Shown here one piece after another: positions 8,165 to 17,648 of a stretch of 64,000 bases of DNA. The stretch is from Oxalobacteraceae bacterium AB_14. Its GTDB lineage: Bacteria; Pseudomonadota; Gammaproteobacteria; Burkholderiales; Burkholderiaceae_D. The stretch covers positions 3,234,377 through 3,298,376 of the forward strand of contig KB906725.1 in assembly GCA_000381565.1 (NCBI GenBank), read 5' to 3'. Made by a program: the position numbers and the translations under genes. Numbering within the stretch: the first letter of the stretch is position 1; each line of letters begins with the position of its first letter. The notes beneath the pieces are model-generated. The model had not been told where the DNA came from, did not search any database, and saw only the letters and a program-made list of their open reading frames with translations.

Positions 8165-9250
8165 ATGTCTAACGTAGCTATTCGTAATCTGCAGATCCAG
8201 CTGGGCGGCAACAAGGTCATCGAGTCGTTGAACCTGGATGTGAAAGCCGGGGAGTTCGTGGTGCTGCTGGGCCCATCGGGCTGCGGCAAATCGACCCTCT
8301 TGCATAGCATCGCCGGCCTGATCGACACCACCTCCGGACAGATCGAAATCGGCGGCAAGGACATGACCTGGGCCGACCCCAAGGATCGTGGCATCGCGCT
8401 GGTGTTCCAGTCGTACGCGCTGTATCCGACCATGAATGTGGAGGCCAATATGTCCTTCGGGTTGCGCATCAACGGCACGCCGAAAGCGGAAATCGCCCGC
8501 CGCGTCGCGCGCGCTTCGGACATGCTGCAACTGGGGCCGCTGTTGAAGCGCAAGCCGGCCAACCTGTCCGGCGGCCAGCGGCAGCGCGTGGCGATCGGCC
8601 GCGCCATCGTGCGCGAGGCGGACGTGATGCTGTTCGACGAACCGCTGTCGAACCTCGACGCCAAGCTGCGTACCGAACTGCGGCGCGAACTCAAGCAGCT
8701 GCACAAGCAGCTGGGCGCCACCATGATCTACGTGACCCACGACCAGGTCGAGGCGATGACGCTGGCGCAGCGCATGGCGGTGATGAAGGGTGGCGTGGTG
8801 CAGCAGTTCGACACGCCGGCCAACATCTACAGCGAGCCGGCCAACCTGTTCGTCGCCACCTTCCTCGGTTCGCCGGGCATGAACCTGTTCAAAGGGCGCC
8901 TGGAGCAGGAGGGCGGCCGCACCGTGTTCCGCAACGCCCACATGTCCGTCGACGTGACGGATTATCCCTTCAAGCAGCAAGCGGCCGGCAAACATGAATG
9001 CGTGCTGGGCGTGCGGCCTGAAGACATCGACGTCGGCAATTGCGACGGCGCTGAGAACGTGGTGTGCGCATCGGTCTCGCTGATCGAGGCGATGGGCGCG
9101 CACCGCGTGTTATGGCTGGACTTCCACGGCACCCAGGTCGCGGGCATCGTGCAGGACCAGCAGCACCTCGAAACCGAGAAGAACATCAGCTTCTCGATCC
9201 GCAGCAAGCGCGTTTCACTTTTCGACGGGGCAAGCGAACAGCGGCTCTGA
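8165..9250 (+). CDS. Sugar ABC transporter ATP-binding protein (MalK/UgpC type)
   Basis: 361 aa. Walker A GPSGCGKST is at residues 36-44, the Q-loop in LVFQSYALYPTM, the signature LSGGQRQRVAIGRA, Walker B MLFDEPLSNLDAKLR and the switch His in YVTHDQVEAMT. A C-terminal TOBE/OB regulatory domain follows (VLGVRPEDIDV). It energises the two upstream permeases, 13 bp after the second permease, and is the last gene of the operon. Confidence 0.95.
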   Translation: MSNVAIRNLQIQLGGNKVIESLNLDVKAGEFVVLLGPSGCGKSTLLHSIAGLIDTTSGQIEIGGKDMTWADPKDRGIALVFQSYALYPTMNVEANMSFGLRINGTPKAEIARRVARASDMLQLGPLLKRKPANLSGGQRQRVAIGRAIVREADVMLFDEPLSNLDAKLRTELRRELKQLHKQLGATMIYVTHDQVEAMTLAQRMAVMKGGVVQQFDTPANIYSEPANLFVATFLGSPGMNLFKGRLEQEGGRTVFRNAHMSVDVTDYPFKQQAAGKHECVLGVRPEDIDVGNCDGAENVVCASVSLIEAMGAHRVLWLDFHGTQVAGIVQDQQHLETEKNISFSIRSKRVSLFDGASEQRL

Positions 9251-9273
9251 CCGGCGTGTCCAGGATGCGAAGT

Positions 9274-9302
9274 ATGGATTCCCGACTGCGCGGGAATGAC
9301 GT
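9274..9302. repeat. REP-like dispersed palindrome between convergent genes
   Basis: ATTCCCG and CGGGAAT (9278-9297) form an inverted repeat around a short centre, with GGATTCCC / GGGAATGAC flanks. Read on the minus strand it is the GTCATTCCCGCG...CGGGAATCC element, common as an intergenic repeat in proteobacteria. It lies between the ends of the ATPase and LacI genes and may help stop transcription from both sides. Confidence 0.6.
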
Positions 9303-9305
9303 GGG

Positions 9306-10313
9306 TTAGGCGCGCGGAGCGACCGAGCCGCGCATCGTCACCGTGACGGGGAAGTCGCGGACGATTTCATGCTGGGTGCCGTAGCACAGGTTGAGCAGCC
9401 AGCGCACGGCGTTCTGCGTCAACTGCTGCATCGGTATATGCACCGACGTCAGGCCCGGCGACGAGTACTCGGCCGAATAGTCATCGTCATAGCCGATCAC
9501 GGAGACCTCTTCCGGCACGTCGATGCCGGCGCGATGGAAGCAGGACAGGGCGCCAACCGCCATTTCATCATTGGCGCAGAACAGCCCCGTGAACTTGAGA
9601 CCCTCGTTGATCAACTGCTGCGTGGCGCTGAAGCCGCCCTCGCGCGAGAAGTCCGATTCGATCAGCCGCACCGCCGAACGCTCGATGCCGCTGCGTTGCA
9701 GTTCGGCGAAGAAGCCGTCCAGGCGTTCCTTGTTGTCCGACGTGGAGCCCGGCCCCGATATCACAGCCAGTTCGCGATGCCCCGCATGCAGCAAGGTCCG
9801 CGCCGCCAGTTCGCCGCCGTGGAAATGGTCGGGACAGAACGAGGCATCCGGCAGTTGCTGGCTGCGGCGGTTGAGGAAGGCCATCTTCGGATGCATCTTC
9901 TGCAGCGAGATCAGGTCCTCGTCATGCAGGTCGTGACCCAGCACCACGATGCCGTCGCAATCGCGGCCGATCAGGAACTTGACCGCTTCCACCGCCTCGT
10001 CGCGCGGCGAGCCGTCGCCGCAGCCGGTGGCCACGACCACGTGCCGGCGCATGGCGCGCAATTCGACGTCGGTCTGTTGGAGGATGGTGCCGTAGTAGGC
10101 GCCGAAGAAGGAGGGCGTGAAGATGCCGATCATGCCCAGCGACTGCGCCGACAGCGAGCGGCCGATGGACGAGGGGCGGAAATTGAGTTGTTCGATCGCG
10201 GCCTGGACCTTCTTCATCGCTTCGGCCGACACCGGACCGGCGCCGGAAATGGCGCGCGATGCCGTCGACATGCCTACACCGGCGAGCACTGCGACATCTT
10301 TCAGCGTTGCCAC
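9306..10313 (-). CDS. LacI-family transcriptional regulator
   Basis: 335 aa. The N-terminal helix-turn-helix (ATLKDVAVLAGVGMSTASRAI) and hinge (RPSSIGRSL) are followed by a periplasmic-binding-protein-like sensor domain (LIGRDCDGIVVLGHDL, HFHGGELAARTLL, FCANDEMAVGAL, SVIGYDDD). It converges on the sugar transport operon. I infer that it represses the glycosidase/transport operon through the palindrome at 3574-3589 and is relieved by an imported sugar. Confidence 0.93.
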   Translation of the reverse strand: MATLKDVAVLAGVGMSTASRAISGAGPVSAEAMKKVQAAIEQLNFRPSSIGRSLSAQSLGMIGIFTPSFFGAYYGTILQQTDVELRAMRRHVVVATGCGDGSPRDEAVEAVKFLIGRDCDGIVVLGHDLHDEDLISLQKMHPKMAFLNRRSQQLPDASFCPDHFHGGELAARTLLHAGHRELAVISGPGSTSDNKERLDGFFAELQRSGIERSAVRLIESDFSREGGFSATQQLINEGLKFTGLFCANDEMAVGALSCFHRAGIDVPEEVSVIGYDDDYSAEYSSPGLTSVHIPMQQLTQNAVRWLLNLCYGTQHEIVRDFPVTVTMRGSVAPRA

Positions 10314-10453
10314 GAATTCTCCTGAACTGGGTGATGGAAGCGGCGCCGATGCGGGCCACTGGGTCAGCCCTTATCCTATCATGATCTCCCTATGGGGAAT
10401 GGGGTATAATGTTCGATTGCTCGTAATTTTCATGGCGTATAAAGCAACCTATC

Positions 10454-11845
10454 ATGCAATCGCAACCACTCAATCGTCTCCCCAAGCCCGCAACCGGCGC
10501 ACCTGCGCCTAAAGTCGGCTTCGTCTCGCTCGGCTGCCCTAAAGCGCTGGTCGACTCCGAACAGATCCTGACCCAGCTGCGTGCCGAAGGCTACGAGACT
10601 GCCAAGTCCTACGACGGCGCCGACCTGGTCATCGTCAACACCTGCGGCTTCATCGACGCCGCGGTGCAGGAATCGCTGGACGCCATCGGCGAAGCGCTGG
10701 CCGAAAACGGCAAAGTGATCGTGACCGGTTGCCTGGGCGCGAAAAAAGACGCCGCCGGCGACGACATCATCATGAAGGTGCACCCGAAGGTACTGGCCGT
10801 GACCGGCCCGCATGCGCTGGCCGAAGTGATGGACTCGGTCCACCTGCACCTGCCCAAGCCGCACGAGCCTTTCCTTGACCTGATCCCGGCGCAGGGCATC
10901 AAGCTGACGCCGAAGCACTACGCCTACCTGAAGATTTCCGAAGGCTGCAACCACCGCTGTTCGTTCTGCATCATCCCTTCGATGCGCGGCGACCTGGTCT
11001 CGCGTCCGATCGGTGAGCTGATGCTGGAAGCGGAGAACCTGTTCAAGTCCGGCGTCAAGGAACTGCTGGTCATTTCGCAGGACACCTCGGCCTACGGCGT
11101 CGACGTCAAGTTCCGCACCGGTTTCTGGAACGGCCGTCCGATCAAGACCCACATGACGCAGCTGATGGAAGCGCTGGGCGAGCTGGCCAAGTCCTACGGC
11201 GCCTGGGTGCGCATGCACTATGTGTATCCATACCCGCACGTCGACCAGGTCATCCCGATGATGGGCGAGCATATCCTGCCTTATCTGGACATCCCGATGC
11301 AGCACGCGCATCCCGATGTACTCAAGCGCATGAAGCGTCCTGCCAGCGGCGAGAAGAACCTGGACCGCATCCTGGCCTGGCGCGCGATGAACCCGAACCT
11401 GACCATCCGCTCGACCTTCATCGCCGGCTTCCCCGGCGAGACCGAGGCCGAATTCGAATACCTGCTGGACTTCCTGAAGGAAGCGCAGATTGACCGCCTG
11501 GGTTGCTTCGCCTACTCGCCGGTCGAAGGCGCCACCGCCAACGAACTGGCCAATCCGGTGCCGGAAGAAGTGCGCGAAGAGCGCCGCGGCCGCGTGATGC
11601 TGCTGCAGGAAGAGATCTCGAAAGCGCGCCTGAAGGCCAAGGTCGGCACCACTGTTCGCGTGCTGATCGATGAAGTCAACCGCAGCGGCGGGGTGGGCCG
11701 CTCCAGCGCCGACGCGCCGGAAATCGACGGCGTGGTGTACGTCAAGCCGCCGTATGAGCCGCACAAGAAGCTGGCCGTCGGCCAGTTCTTCGACGTCAAG
11801 ATCACCACCTCCGACGCCCACGACCTGTGGGGCGAGGCGCAATAA
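10454..11845 (+). CDS. rimO: Ribosomal protein S12 methylthiotransferase RimO
   Basis: 463 aa radical-SAM enzyme that adds a methylthio group to an Asp of ribosomal protein S12. N-terminal UPF0004 domain cysteines are at 28, 64 and 93. The SAM cluster motif CNHRCSFC is at Cys165/169/172, and a C-terminal TRAM domain ends the protein. The RimO-specific VGFVSLGCPKALVDSEQ separates it from MiaB. A strong terminator follows. Confidence 0.97.
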   Translation: MQSQPLNRLPKPATGAPAPKVGFVSLGCPKALVDSEQILTQLRAEGYETAKSYDGADLVIVNTCGFIDAAVQESLDAIGEALAENGKVIVTGCLGAKKDAAGDDIIMKVHPKVLAVTGPHALAEVMDSVHLHLPKPHEPFLDLIPAQGIKLTPKHYAYLKISEGCNHRCSFCIIPSMRGDLVSRPIGELMLEAENLFKSGVKELLVISQDTSAYGVDVKFRTGFWNGRPIKTHMTQLMEALGELAKSYGAWVRMHYVYPYPHVDQVIPMMGEHILPYLDIPMQHAHPDVLKRMKRPASGEKNLDRILAWRAMNPNLTIRSTFIAGFPGETEAEFEYLLDFLKEAQIDRLGCFAYSPVEGATANELANPVPEEVREERRGRVMLLQEEISKARLKAKVGTTVRVLIDEVNRSGGVGRSSADAPEIDGVVYVKPPYEPHKKLAVGQFFDVKITTSDAHDLWGEAQ

Positions 11846-11864
11846 GCGAATCGAACCTATAATG

Positions 11865-11896
11865 AAGGCGGACCAGCAATGGACCGCCTTTTTTTT
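11865..11896 (+). terminator. Rho-independent terminator after rimO
   Basis: AAGGCGG pairs with CCGCCTT, extended by CCA/TGG beyond one mismatch, around a GCAA loop, then a run of T. An in-frame ATG at 11879 for the next gene falls inside this hairpin, which argues for the later start at 11915. Confidence 0.85.
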
Positions 11897-11914
11897 AGCC
11901 CGTCTATTCCTATC

Positions 11915-13084
11915 ATGACCATCAAAAAATCCCCGCAGACCGCACTCGTCCATACCGACTACCAGGCCCCGGAAGGCTTTGCCGCTTTCCCCGGCGCCAT
12001 CCACCATGCTTCGACGGTGCTGTTCAAGAACGTGGCGGCCATGCGTTCGGGCGACTGGAAAGAGAAGAACGCCTATACCTACGGCCTGCACGGCACGCCA
12101 ACCACCTTCACGCTGGAGGCGCGCCTGGCCGAGATCGAGGACGGCAAGTACTGCCTGCTGGCGCCGAGCGGCCTGGCGGCGATCGCGATGGTCGACTTCG
12201 CGCTGCTCAAGTCCGGCGACGACGTGCTGCTGCCCGATAACGTCTACAACCCCAACCGCGAGCTGGGACGCTGGCTGTCGGCCGATTACGGCATCACCGC
12301 GCGCTACTACGATCCGCTGATCGGTGCGGGCATCGCGGCGCTGATCGAGCCGAACACAAAGCTGATCTGGACCGAGGCGCCGGGTTCGGTGTCGATGGAA
12401 GTGCCGGACCTGCCGGCCATCTGCAAGGCGGCGCACGAGCGCGGCGTGGTGGTCGCACTGGACAACACCTGGTCGGCCGGCCTGGCGCTGCGCGGCTTCG
12501 AGCTTGGCGTCGACATCATCATGCAGGCGCTGACCAAGTACCAGTCCGGCGGTTCGGACGTGCTGATGGGCGCCGTCATCACGCGCGATCCAGCATTGCA
12601 CGAAAAGATCAGTCTCTCGCATATGCGGCTCGGCATGGGTGTCGGCGCGGACGACGCCTACCTGGTCTCGCGCGGCCTGCCGACCATGCGTCTGCGCTTC
12701 GACGCGCACGACGCGGCGGCGCGCAAGCTGGCCGCGTGGCTGCAGGCCCGCCCGGAAATCACCAAAGTGCTGCATCCGGCCTTCACCGATTGTCCCGGCC
12801 ACGAGATCTGGAAGCGCGATTTCAGCGGCGCCGGCGGCTTGTTCTCCGTGCTGTTCGACGAGCGCTATACCGAGGAACAGACCGACCGCTTCATCGACGC
12901 GCTCAAGTTCTTCAAGATCGGCTACAGCTGGGGCGGCGCCAACAGCCTGGTGATGCCTTACCGAATACAGCACATGCGCAAGGATTGGCGGGACAAGGGC
13001 ATTCTGGTGCGCTTTAACGTGGGCCTGGAGGACGTCAACGATTTGATCGCGGATATCGAGCGCGCACTGGGAGCATTGCAATGA
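11915..13084 (+). CDS. metC: Cystathionine beta-lyase MetC
   Basis: 389 aa PLP enzyme of the Cys/Met metabolism family. It cleaves cystathionine to homocysteine, pyruvate and ammonia. The PLP lysine is Lys208 in ALTKYQSGGSDVLMG. The N-terminal LVHTDY and the beta-lyase pattern YTYGLHGTPTTFTLEARLAEIE fit MetC rather than cystathionine gamma-synthase. Start ATG 11915 is chosen because the earlier in-frame ATG lies in the rimO terminator. The stop overlaps the hisC start by 4 bp, so the two are co-translated. Confidence 0.92.
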   Translation: MTIKKSPQTALVHTDYQAPEGFAAFPGAIHHASTVLFKNVAAMRSGDWKEKNAYTYGLHGTPTTFTLEARLAEIEDGKYCLLAPSGLAAIAMVDFALLKSGDDVLLPDNVYNPNRELGRWLSADYGITARYYDPLIGAGIAALIEPNTKLIWTEAPGSVSMEVPDLPAICKAAHERGVVVALDNTWSAGLALRGFELGVDIIMQALTKYQSGGSDVLMGAVITRDPALHEKISLSHMRLGMGVGADDAYLVSRGLPTMRLRFDAHDAAARKLAAWLQARPEITKVLHPAFTDCPGHEIWKRDFSGAGGLFSVLFDERYTEEQTDRFIDALKFFKIGYSWGGANSLVMPYRIQHMRKDWRDKGILVRFNVGLEDVNDLIADIERALGALQ

Positions 13085-14145
13085 GCCGCTTCTGGAGCGA
13101 TGTGGTCCACGGTCTGACGCCGTACACGCCGGGCGAACAGGTGCAGATGCCCGGCCTGGTTAAGCTCAACACCAACGAGAATCCCTACGGTCCGTCGCCC
13201 AAGGCAATAGCGGCGATGCAGGCGGCCGTGGGCGACCAGCTGCGCAAGTATTCCGATCCCGGCAACATCGTCGTGAAGGACGCCGTGGCGCGCCGCTTCG
13301 GCCTGGCGCGCGAGCAGGTCTTCATCGGCAACAGCTCGGACGAGGTGCTGGCGCACACCTTCCACGCCCTGCTCAAGCACGAACTGCCGCTGCTTTGCCC
13401 GGACATCAGCTACAGCTTTTATCCTACCTATTGCAGCTTGTACGGCATCAAGGCGGTGCAGGTGCCGCTGAACGAGCGTTTCGAGATCGACGTCGAGGAT
13501 TATCGCCAGCCATGCGGCGCCATCATCATCGCCAATCCGAACGCGCCGACCGGCATCGCGCTGCCGCTGGAGCGGATCGAGGCGCTGCTGGCCGACCATC
13601 CCGACCAGGTGGTGGTGGTCGACGAAGCCTACGTTGACTTCGGCGGGCAAAGCGCCATCGCGCTGCTGGACCGCCACGATAATCTGCTGGTGATCCAGAC
13701 GCTGTCCAAATCGCGCTCGCTGGCCGGGCTGCGGGTTGGTTATGCCGTCGGCCATCGCGACCTGATCGCGGGCCTGGAGCGCGTGAAGAACAGCTTCAAC
13801 TGCTACCCATTGGGGCTGGTGGCGCAGGCCGGCGCCGTGGCGGCGCTGGACGATCTGGTCCACATGGAACGGACCTCGCAAGCCATCGTCGCCACGCGCG
13901 CGTGGCTGGCCGCGCAGATGCAGGCGCTGGGCTTTGAGGTGCTGCCGTCGGCGGCCAATTTCATCTTCACCAGACACCCCGGCCACGACGCGGCACAGCT
14001 GGCGGCGGACCTGCGCGAACGGGCGATCCTGGTGCGCCACTTCAAGCAGGCGCGTATCGACCAGTTCCTGCGCATCTCCATCGGCACGGACGAGGAGTGC
14101 GCGAAGCTGGTCGATGCGCTGAAAGCGATACTGCGGACGAAGTGA
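13081..14145 (+). CDS. hisC: Histidinol-phosphate aminotransferase HisC
   Basis: 354 aa class II aminotransferase. It transfers an amino group from glutamate to imidazole-acetol phosphate in histidine synthesis. KLNTNENPYGPSP, NPNAPTGI, VVDEAYVDF and the PLP lysine Lys210 in TLSKSRSLAGLRVG are all present. It overlaps metC by ATGA and is outside any his operon, so it may be a second hisC copy or an aromatic/histidinol-phosphate paralogue. Confidence 0.92.
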   Translation: MSRFWSDVVHGLTPYTPGEQVQMPGLVKLNTNENPYGPSPKAIAAMQAAVGDQLRKYSDPGNIVVKDAVARRFGLAREQVFIGNSSDEVLAHTFHALLKHELPLLCPDISYSFYPTYCSLYGIKAVQVPLNERFEIDVEDYRQPCGAIIIANPNAPTGIALPLERIEALLADHPDQVVVVDEAYVDFGGQSAIALLDRHDNLLVIQTLSKSRSLAGLRVGYAVGHRDLIAGLERVKNSFNCYPLGLVAQAGAVAALDDLVHMERTSQAIVATRAWLAAQMQALGFEVLPSAANFIFTRHPGHDAAQLAADLRERAILVRHFKQARIDQFLRISIGTDEECAKLVDALKAILRTK

Positions 14146-14153
14146 CGGTTGCG

Positions 14154-14522
14154 CTAGTCGCCGATGGCGGCTGGCTCGTTGCGGTTGAGGCGTTGTATGC
14201 CGACGATCAGGCGATAGGCTTTCCAGAGCCAGGCGCCCAGCCAGACCAGGTAGGCCAGTGGGATGCCGATGATCGTGACGAACAGCAGCGCCCCAACGAC
14301 GACCAACGCCACATACCACCAGAACGAGCGGATCATCCAGCTGTGATGGCTGTAGACGAAGGTGCCTTCGGTGGTAGGCCGCTGCAGATAGTTGAGCGCC
14401 AACGGGATGACGGAAAACAGGCCCAGCGAAAAGAGGAAGCTCACCGCGTGCACGATATAGAGCCACCAGGCGGTAGTCTTGGCCGATTCGAGGCGGCCGT
14501 CCAGCACCAGTTCTTGCGACAT
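14154..14522 (-). CDS. Hypothetical membrane protein (DUF4870-like)
   Basis: 122 aa from ATG 14522, chosen because GGGGAG stands 6 bp upstream; codons further out lack a ribosome site. Three to four membrane helices are visible (AWWLYIVHAVSFLFSLGLFS, SFWWYVALVVVGALLFVTII, IPLAYLVWLGAWLWKAYRLI), and the C-terminal AYRLIVGIQRLNRNEP resembles short DUF4870 / TM2-like proteins. Function unknown. It converges on hisC with an 8-bp gap. Confidence 0.7.
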   Translation of the reverse strand: MSQELVLDGRLESAKTTAWWLYIVHAVSFLFSLGLFSVIPLALNYLQRPTTEGTFVYSHHSWMIRSFWWYVALVVVGALLFVTIIGIPLAYLVWLGAWLWKAYRLIVGIQRLNRNEPAAIGD

Positions 14523-14596
14523 GATCACTCCCCATGATTGAGTAATGTTTTTCAGTATAGCCACAGAGGGAAATCTGCGGCGCACGTGCAAAAATA

Positions 14597-15487
14597 TCAT
14601 CTTTGGCCGGGGCCTGCCAGCGTACGCCGTAAAAAGGCGGTGATGTCGGCGAACAGCTCCGGCTGGGCGGCGTCGCGGTCGAAGCCCGGTGGGTCCTGTG
14701 ACGGCTTGAAGTTCTGCCGCGTCATCTCCGGTGGGAACTTGCTCATGAAAGCGAAGTGTCCGGCGCCCGCTATCTCGCGGTGTTCGACCAGCGCGGCATC
14801 GGCTACGCCGTCGATGATTTTTTGCGCATGTTCGGCCGGCGTGATGTCGTCCTTTTCGCCGGTGCGCATCAGTATCGGCACGCGTACCGCTTGCAGCGAG
14901 CCGTCGATGAACCAGAACGTGGCGGGATTGAGCAGCACCAGCGCCCGCACGCGCGCGTCGGCCTGCGCCGGCACCGGCCGCGGTTGGCCGTCCGTGCTTT
15001 CGCGCGGGCCGGACCAGGGCTGGCCGCCGGCCGCCGCCAGCGCCGTATAGCCGCCGATCGAATGGCCGATCACGGCGACGCCATCAGCGGCGATATGGTG
15101 TTTGAGGACGGGATCGGCCAGCGCCGCGTCGATGGCGAGCGTGATGTGGCGCGGCCGGTTGGCCAGGTTGGCGGCGGTGCCGGCCAGGCTATTGTCGTGG
15201 CGCGTATTGCCGGTATGCGCGGGCAGCGCCACCACGAAGCCGGCCTGCACCAGATGCCTGGCCATTTGCCGGTAGGCCCACGGGGTGCCGGCATTGCCGT
15301 GCGAGATCAGCACCAGCGGATGCGCGCCGGCGGCCGGCGCCGCATCCCTGGCGACATTCACCGTATAAGGCCCGAAGTGTTCGGCCGCTTCGACGCCATC
15401 GGCGGGATAGAGCAGCGCCAGTGGCACCACCGCACCCTGCACCGCGTCATCGATGTCGACCAGGCGACAGCCGCATACCTGAACCAT
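14597..15487 (-). CDS. Alpha/beta hydrolase, dienelactone-hydrolase/PAF-acetylhydrolase-like
   Basis: 296 aa from ATG 15487, preceded by AAGGAG; an in-frame extension to 15610 has no such site. LVLISHGNAGTPWAYRQMARHL provides the oxyanion loop, GHSIGGYTA the serine nucleophile elbow, RTGEKDDITP the Asp and EIAGAGHFAFM the His. No signal peptide is visible with this start. It looks like the family of predicted dienelactone hydrolases; the substrate is unknown. Confidence 0.82.
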   Translation of the reverse strand: MVQVCGCRLVDIDDAVQGAVVPLALLYPADGVEAAEHFGPYTVNVARDAAPAAGAHPLVLISHGNAGTPWAYRQMARHLVQAGFVVALPAHTGNTRHDNSLAGTAANLANRPRHITLAIDAALADPVLKHHIAADGVAVIGHSIGGYTALAAAGGQPWSGPRESTDGQPRPVPAQADARVRALVLLNPATFWFIDGSLQAVRVPILMRTGEKDDITPAEHAQKIIDGVADAALVEHREIAGAGHFAFMSKFPPEMTRQNFKPSQDPPGFDRDAAQPELFADITAFLRRTLAGPGQR

Positions 15488-15636
15488 GCTTAGCTCCTTG
15501 CCAGATGGGCGTCGATGCAGTTCAACATGCGATTCATGCGCCGCGCATATTCGGCGCGCGGCGACTGGTCGTTGGGTAGGCTCATTTGCACTAAAATCTA
15601 TAAAATACAACAGTATTGATTATATAAGGAGTGGGC

Positions 15637-16113
15637 GTGGCTGAGAAAACTTCGGTGCTGTTTGTCTGCATGGGCAATATCTGCCGCTCGCCGACGGCGG
15701 AGGGCGTGTTCCGCCATCGCGTCGAGGCGGCCGGCCTGGCCGACCTCTTCCTCATCGATTCCGCCGGCACCCACGGCTACCACGTCGGCGAACCTCCCGA
15801 TGCGCGGTCGATGGAGCATGCCGCCAACCGCGGCTACGATTTGTCGGCGCAGCGTTCGCGCAAGGTGGTTGCCAGCGATTTCGCAACCTTCGATCATGTG
15901 CTGGCGATGGACCACGACAATCTGCGCCTGCTGGAGGCGGCCTGTCCGCCGCAGCACCGCCACAAACTGGGCCTGTTCATGGCGCATGCGCGCCGCAGCG
16001 CTTCCGACGCGGTACCCGATCCGTACTACGGCGGCGGCCGCGGTTTCGACATGGTGCTGGACTATATCGAGGACGCCTCCGATGGCTTGATCGCCGCGCT
16101 GAGCGGGGAATAA
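15637..16113 (+). CDS. Low-molecular-weight protein-tyrosine phosphatase
   Basis: 158 aa from GTG 15637; AAGGAG ends 5 bp before it, favouring this over the GTG at 15631. The P-loop VCMGNICRSPTAEGV supplies Cys11 and Arg17 (CX5R), and the general acid sits in VPDPYYGG. Such enzymes dephosphorylate tyrosine kinases, often in polysaccharide export control, but no wzc-like gene is nearby. Confidence 0.92.
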   Translation: MAEKTSVLFVCMGNICRSPTAEGVFRHRVEAAGLADLFLIDSAGTHGYHVGEPPDARSMEHAANRGYDLSAQRSRKVVASDFATFDHVLAMDHDNLRLLEAACPPQHRHKLGLFMAHARRSASDAVPDPYYGGGRGFDMVLDYIEDASDGLIAALSGE

Positions 16114-16195
16114 AGTGATTGCTAAAAAGATAAGTTGATGGCAGCATACGGCGGTTGATCGCCAATTGAGAGCGATCCGCACCGGGAGAGAAAAT

Positions 16196-17587
16196 ATGTC
16201 GCAACATCGCAAGTGGATGCTGTCCTTGGGCGTGGCTACGGCCGTGCTGCTGGGGAGCGCCGTGCAGGCGCAGGATCTGAAACGTCTTGAAACGCTGGTC
16301 GACAAGGCGGTCGCCCAGGATCATTTTTCCGGCGCGGTGCTGGTGGCCAAGGGCGACCAGATCCTGCTGGACAAGGGCTACGGCTCCGCCAACCTGGAAT
16401 GGAACATCCCCAATTCGCCGAGCACCAAGTTCCGCCTCGGCTCCGTGACCAAGCAGTTCACGGCGGCCAGCGTGTTGCTGTTGCAGGAGCGCGGCAAGCT
16501 CGCCGTCTCCGATCCGGTCAGCAAATACCTCAGCGGCCTGCCCGCCGCGTGGAGCAAGGTGACGATTTTCCAGCTGCTGAACCACACCTCGGGCATCGCC
16601 AATTTCACCTCGACCAAGGAATACCAGGCGATCGAGCCGTTCACCAGAAAGCCGGAGGAATCCGTGGCGCTGGTGCGCGACAAGCCGCTGGAGTTTGAAT
16701 CCGGCACCCGCTTCAACTACAGCAATACCGGCTATGTGCTGCTGGGCGCACTGATCGAAAAGGTCAGCGGCCAGACCTACGACGCCTTCGTGCGCCAGAA
16801 CATTTTTGAACCGCTCGGCATGAAGGACAGCGGCTACGACTGGAACGCCAACGTGCTGCCGAACCGCGCCGCCGGTTATGCGCGCGGCAAGAACGGCATG
16901 AGCAACGCCGGCTTCATCAACATGAGCATCCCGCACGCCGCCGGCGCGCTGTACTCCACCACCGGCGACCTGCTGCGCTGGCAGCGCGGCCTGTATGAAG
17001 GCAAGCTGCTGTCGCCGGCGTCGCTGGAGGCGATGACCACCCCCTGCCACTCCGGCTACGGATTCGGCCTGGGCATACAGCAGAAGGACGGCAGCAAGGA
17101 AGTGGGTCACGGCGGCGGCATCGAAGGTTTCGCCACCGAGGTGCGCTATCGCATGGGCGACAGGGTCAGCGTGATCGTGCTCAGTAACGTCGAAGGCAGC
17201 CAGCTCGATTCCCTGACCGCCGGGCTGACCGCGACTGCGCACGGCGGTACCTATGTGATGCCGGCTGAGCGCAAGGATATCGCCTTGTCGGCCGAGCAGA
17301 TGGCCGCCATCGCCGGCACCTACACCATGCCGGATGGCCGCCGCCTGTGGCTGCGCACCAGTAACGGCGGCATGACGACCCAGTTGCAAGGCCAGGCCTC
17401 GCTGCCGATTTATGCCGAGTCGGCGGACAAGCTCTTCCTGCGCAAGGTCGACGCGCAGCTGGCGCTGCACCGCGACGCGGCCGGCAAGGTGGACGCGGTA
17501 ACGCTGCTGCAAGGCGGCCACGATATGCGCTTGCCGCGCGTGGACGAAGCGCCGCCCGCCGACGACAGTCCGGCCGCCGGCCAATAA
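16196..17587 (+). CDS. Serine hydrolase of the beta-lactamase / class C PBP family
   Basis: 463 aa from ATG 16196 behind GGGAGAG. The signal peptide ends at AVQA-QD, so the protein is periplasmic. The catalytic SVTK is at Ser83-Lys86, the YSN triad residue set at 175-177 and the third motif HGGG (GHGGGIEGFAT). A C-terminal beta-rich extension (about 370-450) resembles the DUF3471-type domain. It could be a D-aminopeptidase, esterase or penicillin-binding protein; a true beta-lactamase role is not shown. Confidence 0.88.
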   Translation: MSQHRKWMLSLGVATAVLLGSAVQAQDLKRLETLVDKAVAQDHFSGAVLVAKGDQILLDKGYGSANLEWNIPNSPSTKFRLGSVTKQFTAASVLLLQERGKLAVSDPVSKYLSGLPAAWSKVTIFQLLNHTSGIANFTSTKEYQAIEPFTRKPEESVALVRDKPLEFESGTRFNYSNTGYVLLGALIEKVSGQTYDAFVRQNIFEPLGMKDSGYDWNANVLPNRAAGYARGKNGMSNAGFINMSIPHAAGALYSTTGDLLRWQRGLYEGKLLSPASLEAMTTPCHSGYGFGLGIQQKDGSKEVGHGGGIEGFATEVRYRMGDRVSVIVLSNVEGSQLDSLTAGLTATAHGGTYVMPAERKDIALSAEQMAAIAGTYTMPDGRRLWLRTSNGGMTTQLQGQASLPIYAESADKLFLRKVDAQLALHRDAAGKVDAVTLLQGGHDMRLPRVDEAPPADDSPAAGQ

Positions 17588-17648
17588 GGCGGCCCGATCT
17601 TCGCGCCGCGCACCGGCATCCGTCCCACCAAACCTCAATGATCAGGCC

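Noticed and set aside
10430..13081. Long antisense open frame (about 880 codons) opposite rimO and metC
   Set aside because: It mirrors two clearly conserved genes; its His/Arg/Gln-rich composition is the usual shadow of GC-rich coding DNA.
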